Positions 15,427 to 22,805 of a stretch of DNA of 25,047 bases are shown here, piece after piece. Positions within the stretch are counted from its first letter, which is position 1; every line of letters begins with the position of its first letter. The notes beneath the pieces were generated by a model that was not told the DNA's origin, made no database searches, and saw only the letters and a list, made by a program, of their open reading frames with translations. Made by a program: the position numbers and the translations under genes. Source of the stretch: JACOND01 sp051011135 (GTDB lineage Bacteria; Bdellovibrionota; Bdellovibrionia; Bdellovibrionales; UBA1609); the NCBI GenBank assembly GCA_051011135.1, contig JBPCUO010000082.1:1-25047 (forward strand), in the 5' to 3' direction.

Positions 15427-16038
15427 ATGAGTCGATATTTATTTATTTATTTATTCTTTTTGTGCTCTTGTGATTCCTTATTTTTATCAGAGCAAAAACA
15501 ATCTATAAAAGAAAATTTAGTAGATAGTAGCAGTTCTGTAAAAAGATTTTTATCTCAAGAAGCCCTTTCAGGAGTCTTGTCTGAAGAGTTTTATTTGATG
15601 AAAGCTTATATGGTTTCTGCCGCATCTTATTTGGAACTTTTTAGTCATTTTAGAGGATTTCAATTAGAAGATGGAGTTAAAATTCTTTTTCAACGAAAAG
15701 AATCAGATTTGATAATTACAGTTTCTATTCCTAATTATCCTCCTCAAACTTTAATAGAAAAAAGGAAGTATTTTTTAAATAATAATGAAGTAGATTTTAC
15801 AGTTGCTGTTAAAAACGGAACTAAATATGGTTTTAGAGTGCGAATTTGGGAAAATTTTGTCAATAAGCATGGAATTTTAAAAAAACCAACCACCGTTTTA
15901 AGTGGGGAAAATCTTTTTGTGGATTCTTTTTCAAAGGGAATGACTTTTTGGTCAAAAGGTAAGGGCGTGCAATGGGGGCTTCAATTGTCTCAATCTCAGT
16001 TAATAGAAGGAGCTAGGGTTTCTCCAAAAACCTTATAA
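15427..16038 (+). CDS. Unknown small lipoprotein
   Basis: This 203-residue protein has a lipoprotein signal: a hydrophobic run from residue 5 and LCSC ending at Cys15, followed by Asp at +2. In Escherichia coli Asp+2 keeps lipoproteins in the inner membrane; whether the rule applies here is unknown. The mature part is beta-rich in appearance, with FRGFQLEDGVKILFQRKES and a C-terminal WSKGKGVQWGLQLSQ, and no recognised family. It starts 8 bp after the ankyrin lipoprotein stop with AAGG in the gap, and the outer-membrane protein gene follows 6 bp downstream. The two adjacent lipoproteins plus a barrel suggest an assembled envelope complex, which is inference only. Confidence 0.85.
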   Translation: MSRYLFIYLFFLCSCDSLFLSEQKQSIKENLVDSSSSVKRFLSQEALSGVLSEEFYLMKAYMVSAASYLELFSHFRGFQLEDGVKILFQRKESDLIITVSIPNYPPQTLIEKRKYFLNNNEVDFTVAVKNGTKYGFRVRIWENFVNKHGILKKPTTVLSGENLFVDSFSKGMTFWSKGKGVQWGLQLSQSQLIEGARVSPKTL

Positions 16039-16044
16039 TATGTT

Positions 16045-17067
16045 ATGAAAAAAACTTTTATACATTTTCAAAATCTTGTAGTTTTAGTTTTGGGATTACT
16101 TATCATTCCTATTTCTTTTTCTGAATCTGAAAATTTAGAATCTGAAAATCTCGAATTTAAAAATTCTGTATCTGAAAATTTAGCATCTTTTGAAAACGAA
16201 AATCAGATTTTAAACTTTCAAAGTTCATTATCGTTTAAAAGAAATAACTTATCTCGATTGATGTCTATAGAAATTCCTTATGCAGAGATAGATTTTCTTT
16301 ATTTCTTTTCAGATAAAAATTTATTGAGATTAGAGCTGGATCTTTCTTATAAAAAAGGAGAATGGAATTACTTATTAGATGAGTTTTTTATTCATCACAA
16401 AAATATTTATTCTTTAGACCTGGATTGGGGTTATTTTTCTTATCCTGTTTCTTATATATTAAAAAATGAAAAAATCTTTTTAAAAAATATTTTAGTCCAT
16501 CAAGCTCTTTTTCCAGAAGACTATAAAGCTCTTGGTATTTCTGTATCTCAAAATAGAGTTGCTTCTTTCTCTTGGAAAATCAGTTTGCAATCTCCTTTGC
16601 AGTTAAGGGAAACAGATTCATTTCATAAAATTCGGTTATCTCCAGTGTTCACAACAAGTTTGTTTTATGAAGAAGAAAATAAGAATGTTTTTTTAAGTTA
16701 CCTTCATCAAAACTTGTTTCTAGAAGGAGGTATGCGAGCTTTAGGACTCGGATCTGATGCCTTTTTCTCAAGTTTTTACATGGGCTTTAAAGGAGAGTTT
16801 TGGAGGATTGAAAGAAGCCAAGATTCTGAAAATTTATGGGCTTATTATATTTTTCCTTACTTTCAATGGAAAAATATTTCCTTAGGCGCTTTATTTGGCA
16901 GAAAAGAGGGCAGCATTAAGGGGGATTCTTATCAGGCTCAAGAGTATCTTTTAAAAGGAGATGTTGCTTTATCAAAAAATTTATTTTTAACACTCGAATG
17001 GTTTAAAGAAGTTGATTCTATTGTTAAACAAGAAGAATGGATTTTGTCTTTAAAAACTAATTTTTAA
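16045..17067 (+). CDS. Predicted outer-membrane beta-barrel protein
   Basis: This 340-residue protein has a signal peptide (about 1-26, ending PISFSES). A low-complexity Ser-Glu-Asn-Leu stretch (about 27-50) built from repeats of SENLE follows. About 290 residues of alternating amphipathic strands rich in Tyr, Phe and Trp come next, closing with LKTNF. A C-terminal Phe is the usual BAM recognition signature for outer-membrane barrels. No specific family is recognised. The ribosome binding site is poor; re-initiation from the preceding gene 6 bp upstream is likely, and ATG-TTA-TGA overlaps the start. It is the last of five co-directional envelope genes, and its stop directly abuts the convergent secF stop with no terminator between them. 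Confidence 0.85.
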   Translation: MKKTFIHFQNLVVLVLGLLIIPISFSESENLESENLEFKNSVSENLASFENENQILNFQSSLSFKRNNLSRLMSIEIPYAEIDFLYFFSDKNLLRLELDLSYKKGEWNYLLDEFFIHHKNIYSLDLDWGYFSYPVSYILKNEKIFLKNILVHQALFPEDYKALGISVSQNRVASFSWKISLQSPLQLRETDSFHKIRLSPVFTTSLFYEEENKNVFLSYLHQNLFLEGGMRALGLGSDAFFSSFYMGFKGEFWRIERSQDSENLWAYYIFPYFQWKNISLGALFGRKEGSIKGDSYQAQEYLLKGDVALSKNLFLTLEWFKEVDSIVKQEEWILSLKTNF

Positions 17068-17991
17068 TTATTCCGTTTCTGAAATTTGAGATTTTTTTTG
17101 TTGGTAGTGGGTTAGAATCTTATCTATAAAAATCAATAAGGGAGTAGCAACATAGATAGAAGAATAAGTCCCAATAATAACACCTAAACCTAGAGTGAAT
17201 GCAAAATCTTTAATCACTCCATCTGCAAAAATCCACATTGATGAAATGGCTAATAAAGTTGTAATAGATGTTAATAGAGTTCGAGATAAAACTTCATTAA
17301 TAGATTGATTGCATAAATCGAAAAAACTTTTTTTATTTCCAAATAAGTTTTGATTTTCCCTAATCCTATCAAAGGTCACAATGGTGTCATTTAAAGAGTA
17401 ACCTATAATCGCTAAAATCGCTGCTAAAGTTTGAACATTCACTTCCAATTGGAAAATAGAAAAAATACTCATTGTGATAATAGCATCATGAAATAAACAA
17501 ATCACAGAAGAAGGTGCGTATTTTACATCAAACCTTAATCCTAGATAAATCAAGATCATTAAAAGACTATAGACAATCGCTAAGATACCTTTTGTTTTAA
17601 GCTCCTGACCAATTTGAGGTCCTACGGAATCAATTCTTCGAATATTCACACCTTGTTTTTTATATTTATTTTCTAAAGTGGAAAGAATAGATTGAAGTTT
17701 TTTATTATTTTGTACTTCATCATCAAGGATTTCTACACGAATTAAAAACTCATTATCTGTTCCAAATTTTTGAACGGTAGGTTTTTCAATACCAGCAGAT
17801 ATCAATTGGCTTCTTAGATTTTCAATTTTAACCGCTTCTTTAAATTGAACTTGTATTTCGTTTCCTCCTGCAAAATCAATACCGTAAGAAAAACCAAAAA
17901 CAAGAACCAGAACTAAAGCAAGAAGAGAAATGGCTAAAGAAATAGGTGTGAGTATTTTTGAAATTTTTAAAAAATTAATTGTTGTTTTCAT
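17068..17991 (-). CDS. secF: SecF, Sec translocon accessory subunit
   Basis: SecF pairs with SecD in the inner membrane and uses proton motive force to help complete protein export through SecYEG. Visible motifs are YGIDFAGG (36-43), RIDSVGPQIGQELKTKGI, and IGYSLNDTIVTFDRIREN in the conserved transmembrane region. It has an N-terminal helix followed by a periplasmic domain and five more predicted helices. At 307 residues it is of normal length. AAAAGG precedes the ATG. It begins 3 bp after the secD stop. Its stop abuts the stop of the convergent barrel gene. Confidence 0.97.
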   Translation of the reverse strand: MKTTINFLKISKILTPISLAISLLALVLVLVFGFSYGIDFAGGNEIQVQFKEAVKIENLRSQLISAGIEKPTVQKFGTDNEFLIRVEILDDEVQNNKKLQSILSTLENKYKKQGVNIRRIDSVGPQIGQELKTKGILAIVYSLLMILIYLGLRFDVKYAPSSVICLFHDAIITMSIFSIFQLEVNVQTLAAILAIIGYSLNDTIVTFDRIRENQNLFGNKKSFFDLCNQSINEVLSRTLLTSITTLLAISSMWIFADGVIKDFAFTLGLGVIIGTYSSIYVATPLLIFIDKILTHYQQKKSQISETE

Positions 17992-17994
17992 TTT

Positions 17995-19692
17995 TTAAAC
18001 CTTTTTCAAACCCATTTTTAACACCATAAAATTAAATAAAGTTCGTGATACAAATACTGAAGTAAAAAGAGAAGTTAAAATACCACAAAATAAAGTCACA
18101 GCAAAACCACGAATAGGCCCTGTTCCAAAATAAATTAAAACAAAACAAATAATAGCTGTTGTAATATTAGCATCTAAAATAGCGGAAAAAGCATTTCCAA
18201 AACCATCTCGTATAGCGAGCTTTAAAGTGGCTCCTTTTTTAAGTTCTTCTTTAATTCTTTCAAAAATAATAACATTGGCATCAACAGCCATACCAATTGT
18301 TAAAATAATACCAGCGACACCTGGTAAAGTAAGAGTGGCGGAAAGAGATGATAAAAGCGCCAGAAGAAAAAACATATTCATAGCCAAACAAATATTAGAA
18401 ACAAGTCCTAAAGTTTTATAATAAAGAAGCATAAAAATCATAACTAAAGCCAAGCCTATCAAACCTGCTTTTTTACCTTTATTAATAGAGTCTTGCCCGA
18501 GTGTTGGTCCAACGGTTTTTTCTTCAAGTTGCTCTAGATGCGTTGGCAAAGCTCCTGCTCTTAAAGTGGTAGCAATCATATTGGCATCTTCTAAAAGAGT
18601 TTCGTAATTACCTTGGCCTAAAGAGATTTGGCCTTGACCTTGAATTTTAGATTGAACAGTAGGAGCTGATTTTAAAACATTATCTAAAATAACAGCCAGT
18701 CTTTGCCCGATGATCTGCTCTGTTAGATCTCCAAAAAGTTTTTGTCCTGTTGGTTGAAATTTAAAAGACACTTGAGGTCTGTTAAAATCGGGATCAAAAC
18801 TAACAGAAGCATCTTCTAAAAGACTTCCAGATACGGTTTGTTTCATGTTAATAAGATAAGGTATTTTACCTAGCTTCATTTGTGTTGCAGAAGCTGCTTT
18901 TTCAAAAACGATGAGATGATTTTCAGGAATTTTATTTTTTAAATCTCGGTTGATTCTTCTAATATATTTTCTATAAGTCATAGATTTAGATTCTAAAGAG
19001 TAGCCTCCTTTTTGTTCTGCTTGACGAATAAGAGTTGCTAATTTTTCAATAGGAAACTTTTCATTAACAACAGCAAATTCTAATTTCGCTGTTTTTTTAA
19101 TGAGATTTTTAGCTTTTTCTGAATTTTTAACTCCCGGTAATTGAACTAAAATTCTATCTTCTCCTTGAGAGCTGATGAGAGGTTCGCTAACGCCAAATTC
19201 ATCAATACGATTTCTTATAACTTCAATAGTTTGTTCAATGGCTTTTTGTTTGAGTTCTGTAATGCGAGTCTCGTAAAAACTGATAACAATTTGGGAGTTT
19301 TCGGCTTGTAAAATTTGAATAGAGTTGCTTTCATCTTCTTGTTTAATGAGATTTTTAGTTTTTTGTAAATCATCAGAGTCTTTTAAAATAAAAGAAATAG
19401 GATAAGGGGATTTTTCAGACATAGAAATAGAAGTGGTATCTATAGAAGCTGCTTTTAATTTTTTTGTTAAATTGTTTTTGATACGAAATAATCGCGTTTG
19501 AATCACTTCATCAACATTAGCCGATAAAACCAGATGCAAACCCCCTTGAATATCTAATCCATAAATAAGTTTATTTTTAGAGGGCCACCAAGTTGCCTTT
19601 TGGAAAGGTATAAAATTAGGAATAAAATAGATCGTAGCAATGAGGATGCTTAAAAAAACCAGGCTTATTCTAACTTTTAAACTTTCAATCAT
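17995..19692 (-). CDS. secD: SecD, Sec translocon accessory subunit
   Basis: SecD is the partner of SecF, with a large periplasmic domain between the first membrane helix and a block of five helices. Evidence is YGLDIQGGLHLV (44-55), VIRNRIDEFGVSEPLI, RILVQLPGV, LRAGALP with KTVGPTLGQDSI (about 377-403), and GMAVDANVIIFERIKEEL with AILDANITT in the membrane region, where the Asp is part of the proton path. At 565 residues it is within the normal range. The ribosome binding site before 19692 is weak, and yajC ends 15 bp upstream, so coupling is likely. Export load should be high in an organism with so many secreted proteins. Confidence 0.97.
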   Translation of the reverse strand: MIESLKVRISLVFLSILIATIYFIPNFIPFQKATWWPSKNKLIYGLDIQGGLHLVLSANVDEVIQTRLFRIKNNLTKKLKAASIDTTSISMSEKSPYPISFILKDSDDLQKTKNLIKQEDESNSIQILQAENSQIVISFYETRITELKQKAIEQTIEVIRNRIDEFGVSEPLISSQGEDRILVQLPGVKNSEKAKNLIKKTAKLEFAVVNEKFPIEKLATLIRQAEQKGGYSLESKSMTYRKYIRRINRDLKNKIPENHLIVFEKAASATQMKLGKIPYLINMKQTVSGSLLEDASVSFDPDFNRPQVSFKFQPTGQKLFGDLTEQIIGQRLAVILDNVLKSAPTVQSKIQGQGQISLGQGNYETLLEDANMIATTLRAGALPTHLEQLEEKTVGPTLGQDSINKGKKAGLIGLALVMIFMLLYYKTLGLVSNICLAMNMFFLLALLSSLSATLTLPGVAGIILTIGMAVDANVIIFERIKEELKKGATLKLAIRDGFGNAFSAILDANITTAIICFVLIYFGTGPIRGFAVTLFCGILTSLFTSVFVSRTLFNFMVLKMGLKKV

Positions 19693-19707
19693 GATCTTTT
19701 AAAAAAT

Positions 19708-20082
19708 TTAAGATGTATTTTTGTCATTAGAGTTTACAAAAGAAGAAATTTGAGATTTCAGGATTCTTATATTGGTATCTTGAGCAATTTCTAAAATAAC
19801 AAATTGATCTGTAAGTCCTTCAATAGTTCCAAAAATACCACTATTTGTTAGTACTTCATCTCCTCTTTTAATTTCAGAAAGAAAAGCAGTATGTTGCTTG
19901 TATTTTTTTTGTTGAGGTCGAATGAGAAGAAAATAAAAAATAAGACCTATAATTAAAAAAGGAACTAATTGTTCGAATGCGGAGGGGCGTTGCGCAGCCT
20001 GTTCATTAGCAAAACTAAGTGGGATTAAAAAAACCATGAAAAAAGCGAGAATTTTTTTTAAATTATTTAGTTTATTTTTCAT
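19708..20082 (-). CDS. yajC: YajC, Sec translocon accessory protein
   Basis: YajC is a small inner-membrane protein associated with SecDF. The chosen ATG at 20082 has GGGAGG 8 nt upstream; the open frame extends to 20124 without a better start. The 124-residue product has an N-terminal signal-like segment (about 10-25, ending PLSFANEQ), unlike the shortest YajC proteins. The typical YajC core follows: PFLIIGLIFYFLLIRPQQKK and then the soluble LKRGDEVLTNSGIFGTIEGL-like part, here IKRGDEVLTNSGIFGTIEGL. It is first in the yajC-secD-secF operon. Confidence 0.95.
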   Translation of the reverse strand: MKNKLNNLKKILAFFMVFLIPLSFANEQAAQRPSAFEQLVPFLIIGLIFYFLLIRPQQKKYKQHTAFLSEIKRGDEVLTNSGIFGTIEGLTDQFVILEIAQDTNIRILKSQISSFVNSNDKNTS

Positions 20083-20143
20083 AAGTTTTTCCTCCCTTGT
20101 TTTGAACAAATTATCTTTTCTCAAAATAGACTTAGTGGCAAAT

Positions 20144-20170
20144 ATTATAGATATTTACAAAAGGTGTCAA
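20144..20170 (-). promoter_or_regulatory. Candidate promoter of yajC-secDF
   Basis: On the minus strand TTGACA (20165-20170) and TATAAT (20144-20149) are both exact sigma70 consensus hexamers, separated by 15 bp, two less than ideal. Transcription would begin near 20137, giving a leader of about 55 nt. The short spacer lowers promoter strength or hints at an activator. Confidence 0.5.
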
Positions 20171-20179
20171 AATGTTTAG

Positions 20180-20185
20180 TATAAG
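20180..20185 (+). promoter_or_regulatory. Candidate -10 element of tRNA-Leu(GAG)
   Basis: TATAAG matches the -10 consensus at five of six positions and lies 13 bp before the mature tRNA 5' end. No good -35 is visible; the expected place overlaps the -35 of the divergent yajC promoter, so the two may compete. Confidence 0.35.
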
Positions 20186-20198
20186 ATTTGTAAAAAGA

Positions 20199-20286
20199 GT
20201 GCCTGTGCTGGAATTGGTAGACAGGCTAGGTTGAGGGCCTAGTATTCTTTGTGAATGTGAGCGTTCAAGTCGCTTCAGGCGCACCA
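20199..20286 (+). tRNA. tRNA-Leu (anticodon GAG)
   Basis: The acceptor strand GTGCCTG (20199-20205) pairs with CAGGCGC (20276-20282; one G-U pair), followed by A and an encoded CCA. The anticodon stem CTAGG/CCTAG encloses TTGAGGG, giving anticodon GAG, which reads CUC and CUU. The long variable arm is typical of leucine tRNA. It lies between the divergent yajC promoter and the glutamine synthetase gene. Confidence 0.96.
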
Positions 20287-20326
20287 TGTTATTTTTTAGT
20301 TTTCTTTTTTTAAAAATAAGTTTATT

Positions 20327-20332
20327 TATAAT
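20327..20332 (+). promoter_or_regulatory. Candidate -10 element of glutamine synthetase gene
   Basis: An exact TATAAT lies 28 bp before the ATG, so a start near 20339 would give a leader of about 22 nt. The -35 region is only a T-rich stretch, so an activator may be needed. Read-through from the tRNA gene 40 bp upstream is another possibility. Confidence 0.35.
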
Positions 20333-20360
20333 GAGGTTATCTTAAAAGAGAGGGGAAATC

Positions 20361-21413
20361 ATGTTGGGTCTTTGTGAATATATATGGATGGATGGGGCAA
20401 CACCTACGCAAAAACTACGCTCTAAGGCAAAAACAGTTTCTTTCAATAAAAAAATAGAAGATGTTAATTTAAAAGATTTTCCAGATTGGGGTTTTGATGG
20501 CTCTTCGACTTATCAATCTCAAGGAAGTGATTCTGATTTAATTTTAAAACCAGTTAATTTTGTAAAAAACCCTTTACGAGAAGAGGGAAGTTTTCTCGTG
20601 ATGTGTGAAGTTTTTAGCCCTAATGGCAAGGCTCATTCTACAAATACAAGAGCTCAATTAAGGGAGGTTTTAGATGCCGGAGCGGCTCAAGAACAACCTT
20701 TGTTTGGTATTGAGCAAGAGTACACTTTATTTAAAGATCGCACTCCTTTAGGTTGGCCTGATCAGGGTTACCCAGCTCCTCAAGGTCCTTTTTATTGTGG
20801 TGTGGGAGCGGATGAAGTTTTTGGAAGAGATCTTGTGGAAGAACATGCTCAAATTTGTTTAGAAGCAGGATTGATGTTTTTTGGAATCAATGCGGAAGTG
20901 ATGCCCGGTCAGTGGGAATTTCAAATTGGGTATAGAGGTTTTAAAGAAGAATCAGCGGATCCTTTAAATGTAGGAGATCACACTTGGATGGCTCGTTGGT
21001 TTCTTTACCGCTTAGGAGAGGAGTTTGGTATTACAGCGACTTTAGATCCTAAACCGGTTAGAGGAGATTGGAATGGGGCAGGTCAACATACTAACTTTTC
21101 AACAAAATCTTTAAGAGATTCTAAAATAGGAAAAAAGACAATTGAAAAATATGTGGAGCTTTTATCTCAAAAACATAAAGAGCATATTGCTGTTTATGGT
21201 TATGGCCTTTCAAAACGACTCACTGGACAACATGAAACCTGTCATATTAATGAATTTAGACATGGAGTTTCAGATCGAGGAGCTTCTATAAGAATACCAC
21301 TTCATGTTTCTCAAAAAGGTTGTGGTTATTTAGAAGATAGAAGGCCGGGAGCGAATGCAGATCCTTATCAAGTGTCCGCTCGAATTTTAAAAACAGTTTG
21401 CGAAATTAAATAA
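20361..21413 (+). CDS. glnII: Glutamine synthetase type II (eukaryotic-type GSII)
   Basis: The enzyme makes glutamine from glutamate, ammonia and ATP in the cytoplasm. It belongs to the short type II family rather than the ~470-residue bacterial GSI. Its length is 350 residues. The N-terminal domain has DWGFDGSST (42-50). Active-site motifs are FGIEQEY (115-121), NAEVMPGQWEFQIG (177-190), NGAGQHTNFS (238-247), RGASIRIP (306-313) and YLEDRRPGANADPY (323-336). GSII proteins lack the GSI adenylylation loop, so control by GlnE is not expected. A strong GAGAGGGG-type site precedes the ATG. It is a single gene flanked by tRNA-Leu genes in opposite orientation. GSII occurs in eukaryotes and in scattered bacteria such as rhizobia and actinomycetes, so an ancestral transfer is plausible but unproven. 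Confidence 0.96.
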   Translation: MLGLCEYIWMDGATPTQKLRSKAKTVSFNKKIEDVNLKDFPDWGFDGSSTYQSQGSDSDLILKPVNFVKNPLREEGSFLVMCEVFSPNGKAHSTNTRAQLREVLDAGAAQEQPLFGIEQEYTLFKDRTPLGWPDQGYPAPQGPFYCGVGADEVFGRDLVEEHAQICLEAGLMFFGINAEVMPGQWEFQIGYRGFKEESADPLNVGDHTWMARWFLYRLGEEFGITATLDPKPVRGDWNGAGQHTNFSTKSLRDSKIGKKTIEKYVELLSQKHKEHIAVYGYGLSKRLTGQHETCHINEFRHGVSDRGASIRIPLHVSQKGCGYLEDRRPGANADPYQVSARILKTVCEIK

Positions 21414-21427
21414 TTCCTCTATTTTAT

Positions 21428-21514
21428 TGGTGCCTCGGGGGAGACTCGAACTCCCATGAAGCGAACTTCACTGGATTTTGAATCCAGCGCGTCTACCAGT
21501 TCCGCCACCGAGGC
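21428..21514 (-). tRNA. tRNA-Leu (anticodon CAA)
   Basis: Read on the minus strand, the acceptor GCCTCGG pairs with CCGAGGC, followed by A and an encoded CCA (21428-21430 complement). The anticodon stem CTGGA/TCCAG encloses TTCAAAA, giving anticodon CAA for UUG codons. The long variable arm has a GAAG/CTTC stem. It converges on the glutamine synthetase gene and ends 14 bp after that stop codon. Confidence 0.96.
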
Positions 21515-21704
21515 TTTTGAAGATTTAATTTGGAAAACAAGCGCAAAAGAGTCAAGTCTTATTTCTTTAACAAAAAGCCCTAGGAGATGAGGAAGATTTT
21601 TATAAGATCAGAGTTTTTATCCCAGCTGTTTCAATTCGATACAGACTTTTGTCCCAAGTTGTTTTTTGATGCTCAAGATCTTTACTTTTCAAGGAGGGTT
21701 TTTC

Positions 21705-21749
21705 TTGTATTTAAAAGCTTTTTTATTTAGACTTTTTATTAAGTCATAG
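21705..21749 (+). CDS. Possible 14-codon leader peptide
   Basis: AAGGAGGG (21691-21698) is the strongest ribosome binding site in this gap. It stands 6 nt before a TTG that opens a 14-codon frame encoding a basic, hydrophobic peptide (MYLKAFLFRLFIKS). The frame stops at TAG 21747-21749, just before the GGAGG of the barrel gene at 21762. TTG starts are used elsewhere in the window (3298). It may be a leader peptide coupling translation to the next gene, or chance. The rest of the gap 21515-21690 shows nothing else that can be supported. Confidence 0.35.
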   Translation: MYLKAFLFRLFIKS

Positions 21750-21761
21750 AGGAGGCTTTTT

Positions 21762-22685
21762 ATGTTTAAATTATTTTCTATTATAGGTTTATTTTTCTTT
21801 TTGTTTTCATCTTATGGAAAACCAGGAGTTACTATTGTTAACAAAAACGAAACCAAAGTACAAAATGTAAAAGCGACTTCTTTAGTGCCTTCTAAATCTA
21901 GAAAGTTACGCCAAGCTAGAAAAGAAGCGGAACTAGAAACAGAAGATGTTATCATTCAAAAAATAGAAGCGGAAAGAATGAAAGACGAGCAAAAAAGATA
22001 CGATCGATTGTTTTCAAAAAAACAATCAACTTCTAATCGCGTGAGTTCTGCTCCTGTCAATGGCCCACGACAACAACGCCCTGATAAAAATATTTCTTTT
22101 TATAATTATTGGTTTGATAGAGCTTTTATCTCTTTTGGTATAGGAACAGTAAGATATTATGGAGTTGAAAATTTAAACTCTTTATACTCTCCGGCTTACT
22201 TTTTTTCTTTTGGAGGATACGGTTCGGGTCAGATTATTTTTGATATAAACTTGTATTACTCGGAGCATTTTTTAAATCCTGTCACACAAAATGTAAATCA
22301 AACAACTCGTGAAGGTTTAGCTCAACCGGCGCTGTCTATGTCTATTAAATTTTCCCCGTTTGAAGATCGTATCAAACCCTATGTTGGGCTTGTGGGATCT
22401 ATTGTGGCTCGTCGTTGGTATATCGTTCAACAAACAGGAGAGTTAGTGGGAGATGCTTATCCTACTTCAGATATTTCTGTAAGAAAATGGAGTCAATCGT
22501 TTGATACTGGAATCAGTACCGGAGCTGACATCGCTTTAGGTATTAAACTAGGGTTAAATATTAATTTTGTTTACAGTTGGAATGTTCATACAGAAACAAG
22601 AGATCCTCGACCTGATGATGGAATACAGATCGTAGATAAATTAAACTCTATGATTTTATCTGCCAATTTAAGATATTATTTTTAA
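21762..22685 (+). CDS. Outer-membrane beta-barrel protein with charged helical N-terminus
   Basis: This 307-residue protein has a signal peptide of about 20 residues (core IIGLFFFLFSS). A highly charged, probably coiled-coil segment (about 45-85, Arg/Lys/Glu-rich) follows, and then a Pro/Arg/Gln linker. From about 110 a barrel of alternating strands runs to the end: WFDRAFISFGIGTVRYYG, repeated Tyr/Phe-rich strands and final LSANLRYYF. The C-terminal Tyr-Tyr-Phe is the classic terminal strand signature. It resembles small OmpA/OmpW-like 8-stranded barrels in size, but no family can be named. GGAGG lies 6 nt before the ATG. The charged N-terminal part could reach into the periplasm to bind peptidoglycan or a partner. 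Beyond it starts the structured rimP leader. Confidence 0.85.
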   Translation: MFKLFSIIGLFFFLFSSYGKPGVTIVNKNETKVQNVKATSLVPSKSRKLRQARKEAELETEDVIIQKIEAERMKDEQKRYDRLFSKKQSTSNRVSSAPVNGPRQQRPDKNISFYNYWFDRAFISFGIGTVRYYGVENLNSLYSPAYFFSFGGYGSGQIIFDINLYYSEHFLNPVTQNVNQTTREGLAQPALSMSIKFSPFEDRIKPYVGLVGSIVARRWYIVQQTGELVGDAYPTSDISVRKWSQSFDTGISTGADIALGIKLGLNINFVYSWNVHTETRDPRPDDGIQIVDKLNSMILSANLRYYF

Positions 22686-22688
22686 TAG

Positions 22689-22797
22689 GAATAGAGGTCT
22701 ATAGACTCACGCTCTAAGCAAGAAAACCACTATTCACCGACTTTGAAAGATAATCAGGGTCATGCCGGTGGATTTTATCTTGAAAACCTCTAGATTC
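22689..22797 (+). ncRNA. Candidate structured RNA in the rimP-nusA upstream region
   Basis: GAATAGAGGT (22689-22698) can pair with ACCTCT-AG-ATTC (22786-22797), closing a domain with a two-base bulge. Inside, CACC (22735-22738) faces GGTG (22767-22770), and GACTTTGA (22739-22746) pairs over all 8 positions (with G-U pairs) with TCAGGGTC (22754-22761). The 7-nt loop AAGATAA (22747-22753) is exactly complementary to TTATCTT (22775-22781), allowing a pseudoknot or a rival hairpin. No known riboswitch, 6S or SRP core motif was recognised. It may be an independent small RNA ended by the hairpin at 22806-22834, or a cis-regulatory leader. The fold was worked out by hand and needs covariation support. 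Confidence 0.4.
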
Positions 22798-22805
22798 TCA
22801 ATTAC

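Noticed and set aside
20199..21514. Integrated mobile element between the tRNA genes
   Set aside because: No integrase, transposase or direct att-like repeat was seen; only the GSII gene lies there. Kept as a weaker observation on GSII context.
22689..22797. Known 6S, SRP RNA or c-di-GMP riboswitch
   Set aside because: Core motifs I would expect (SRP GGAA-type apical loop motif, GEMM conserved core) are not present; only the general rod shape resembles 6S RNA, so no name was given.
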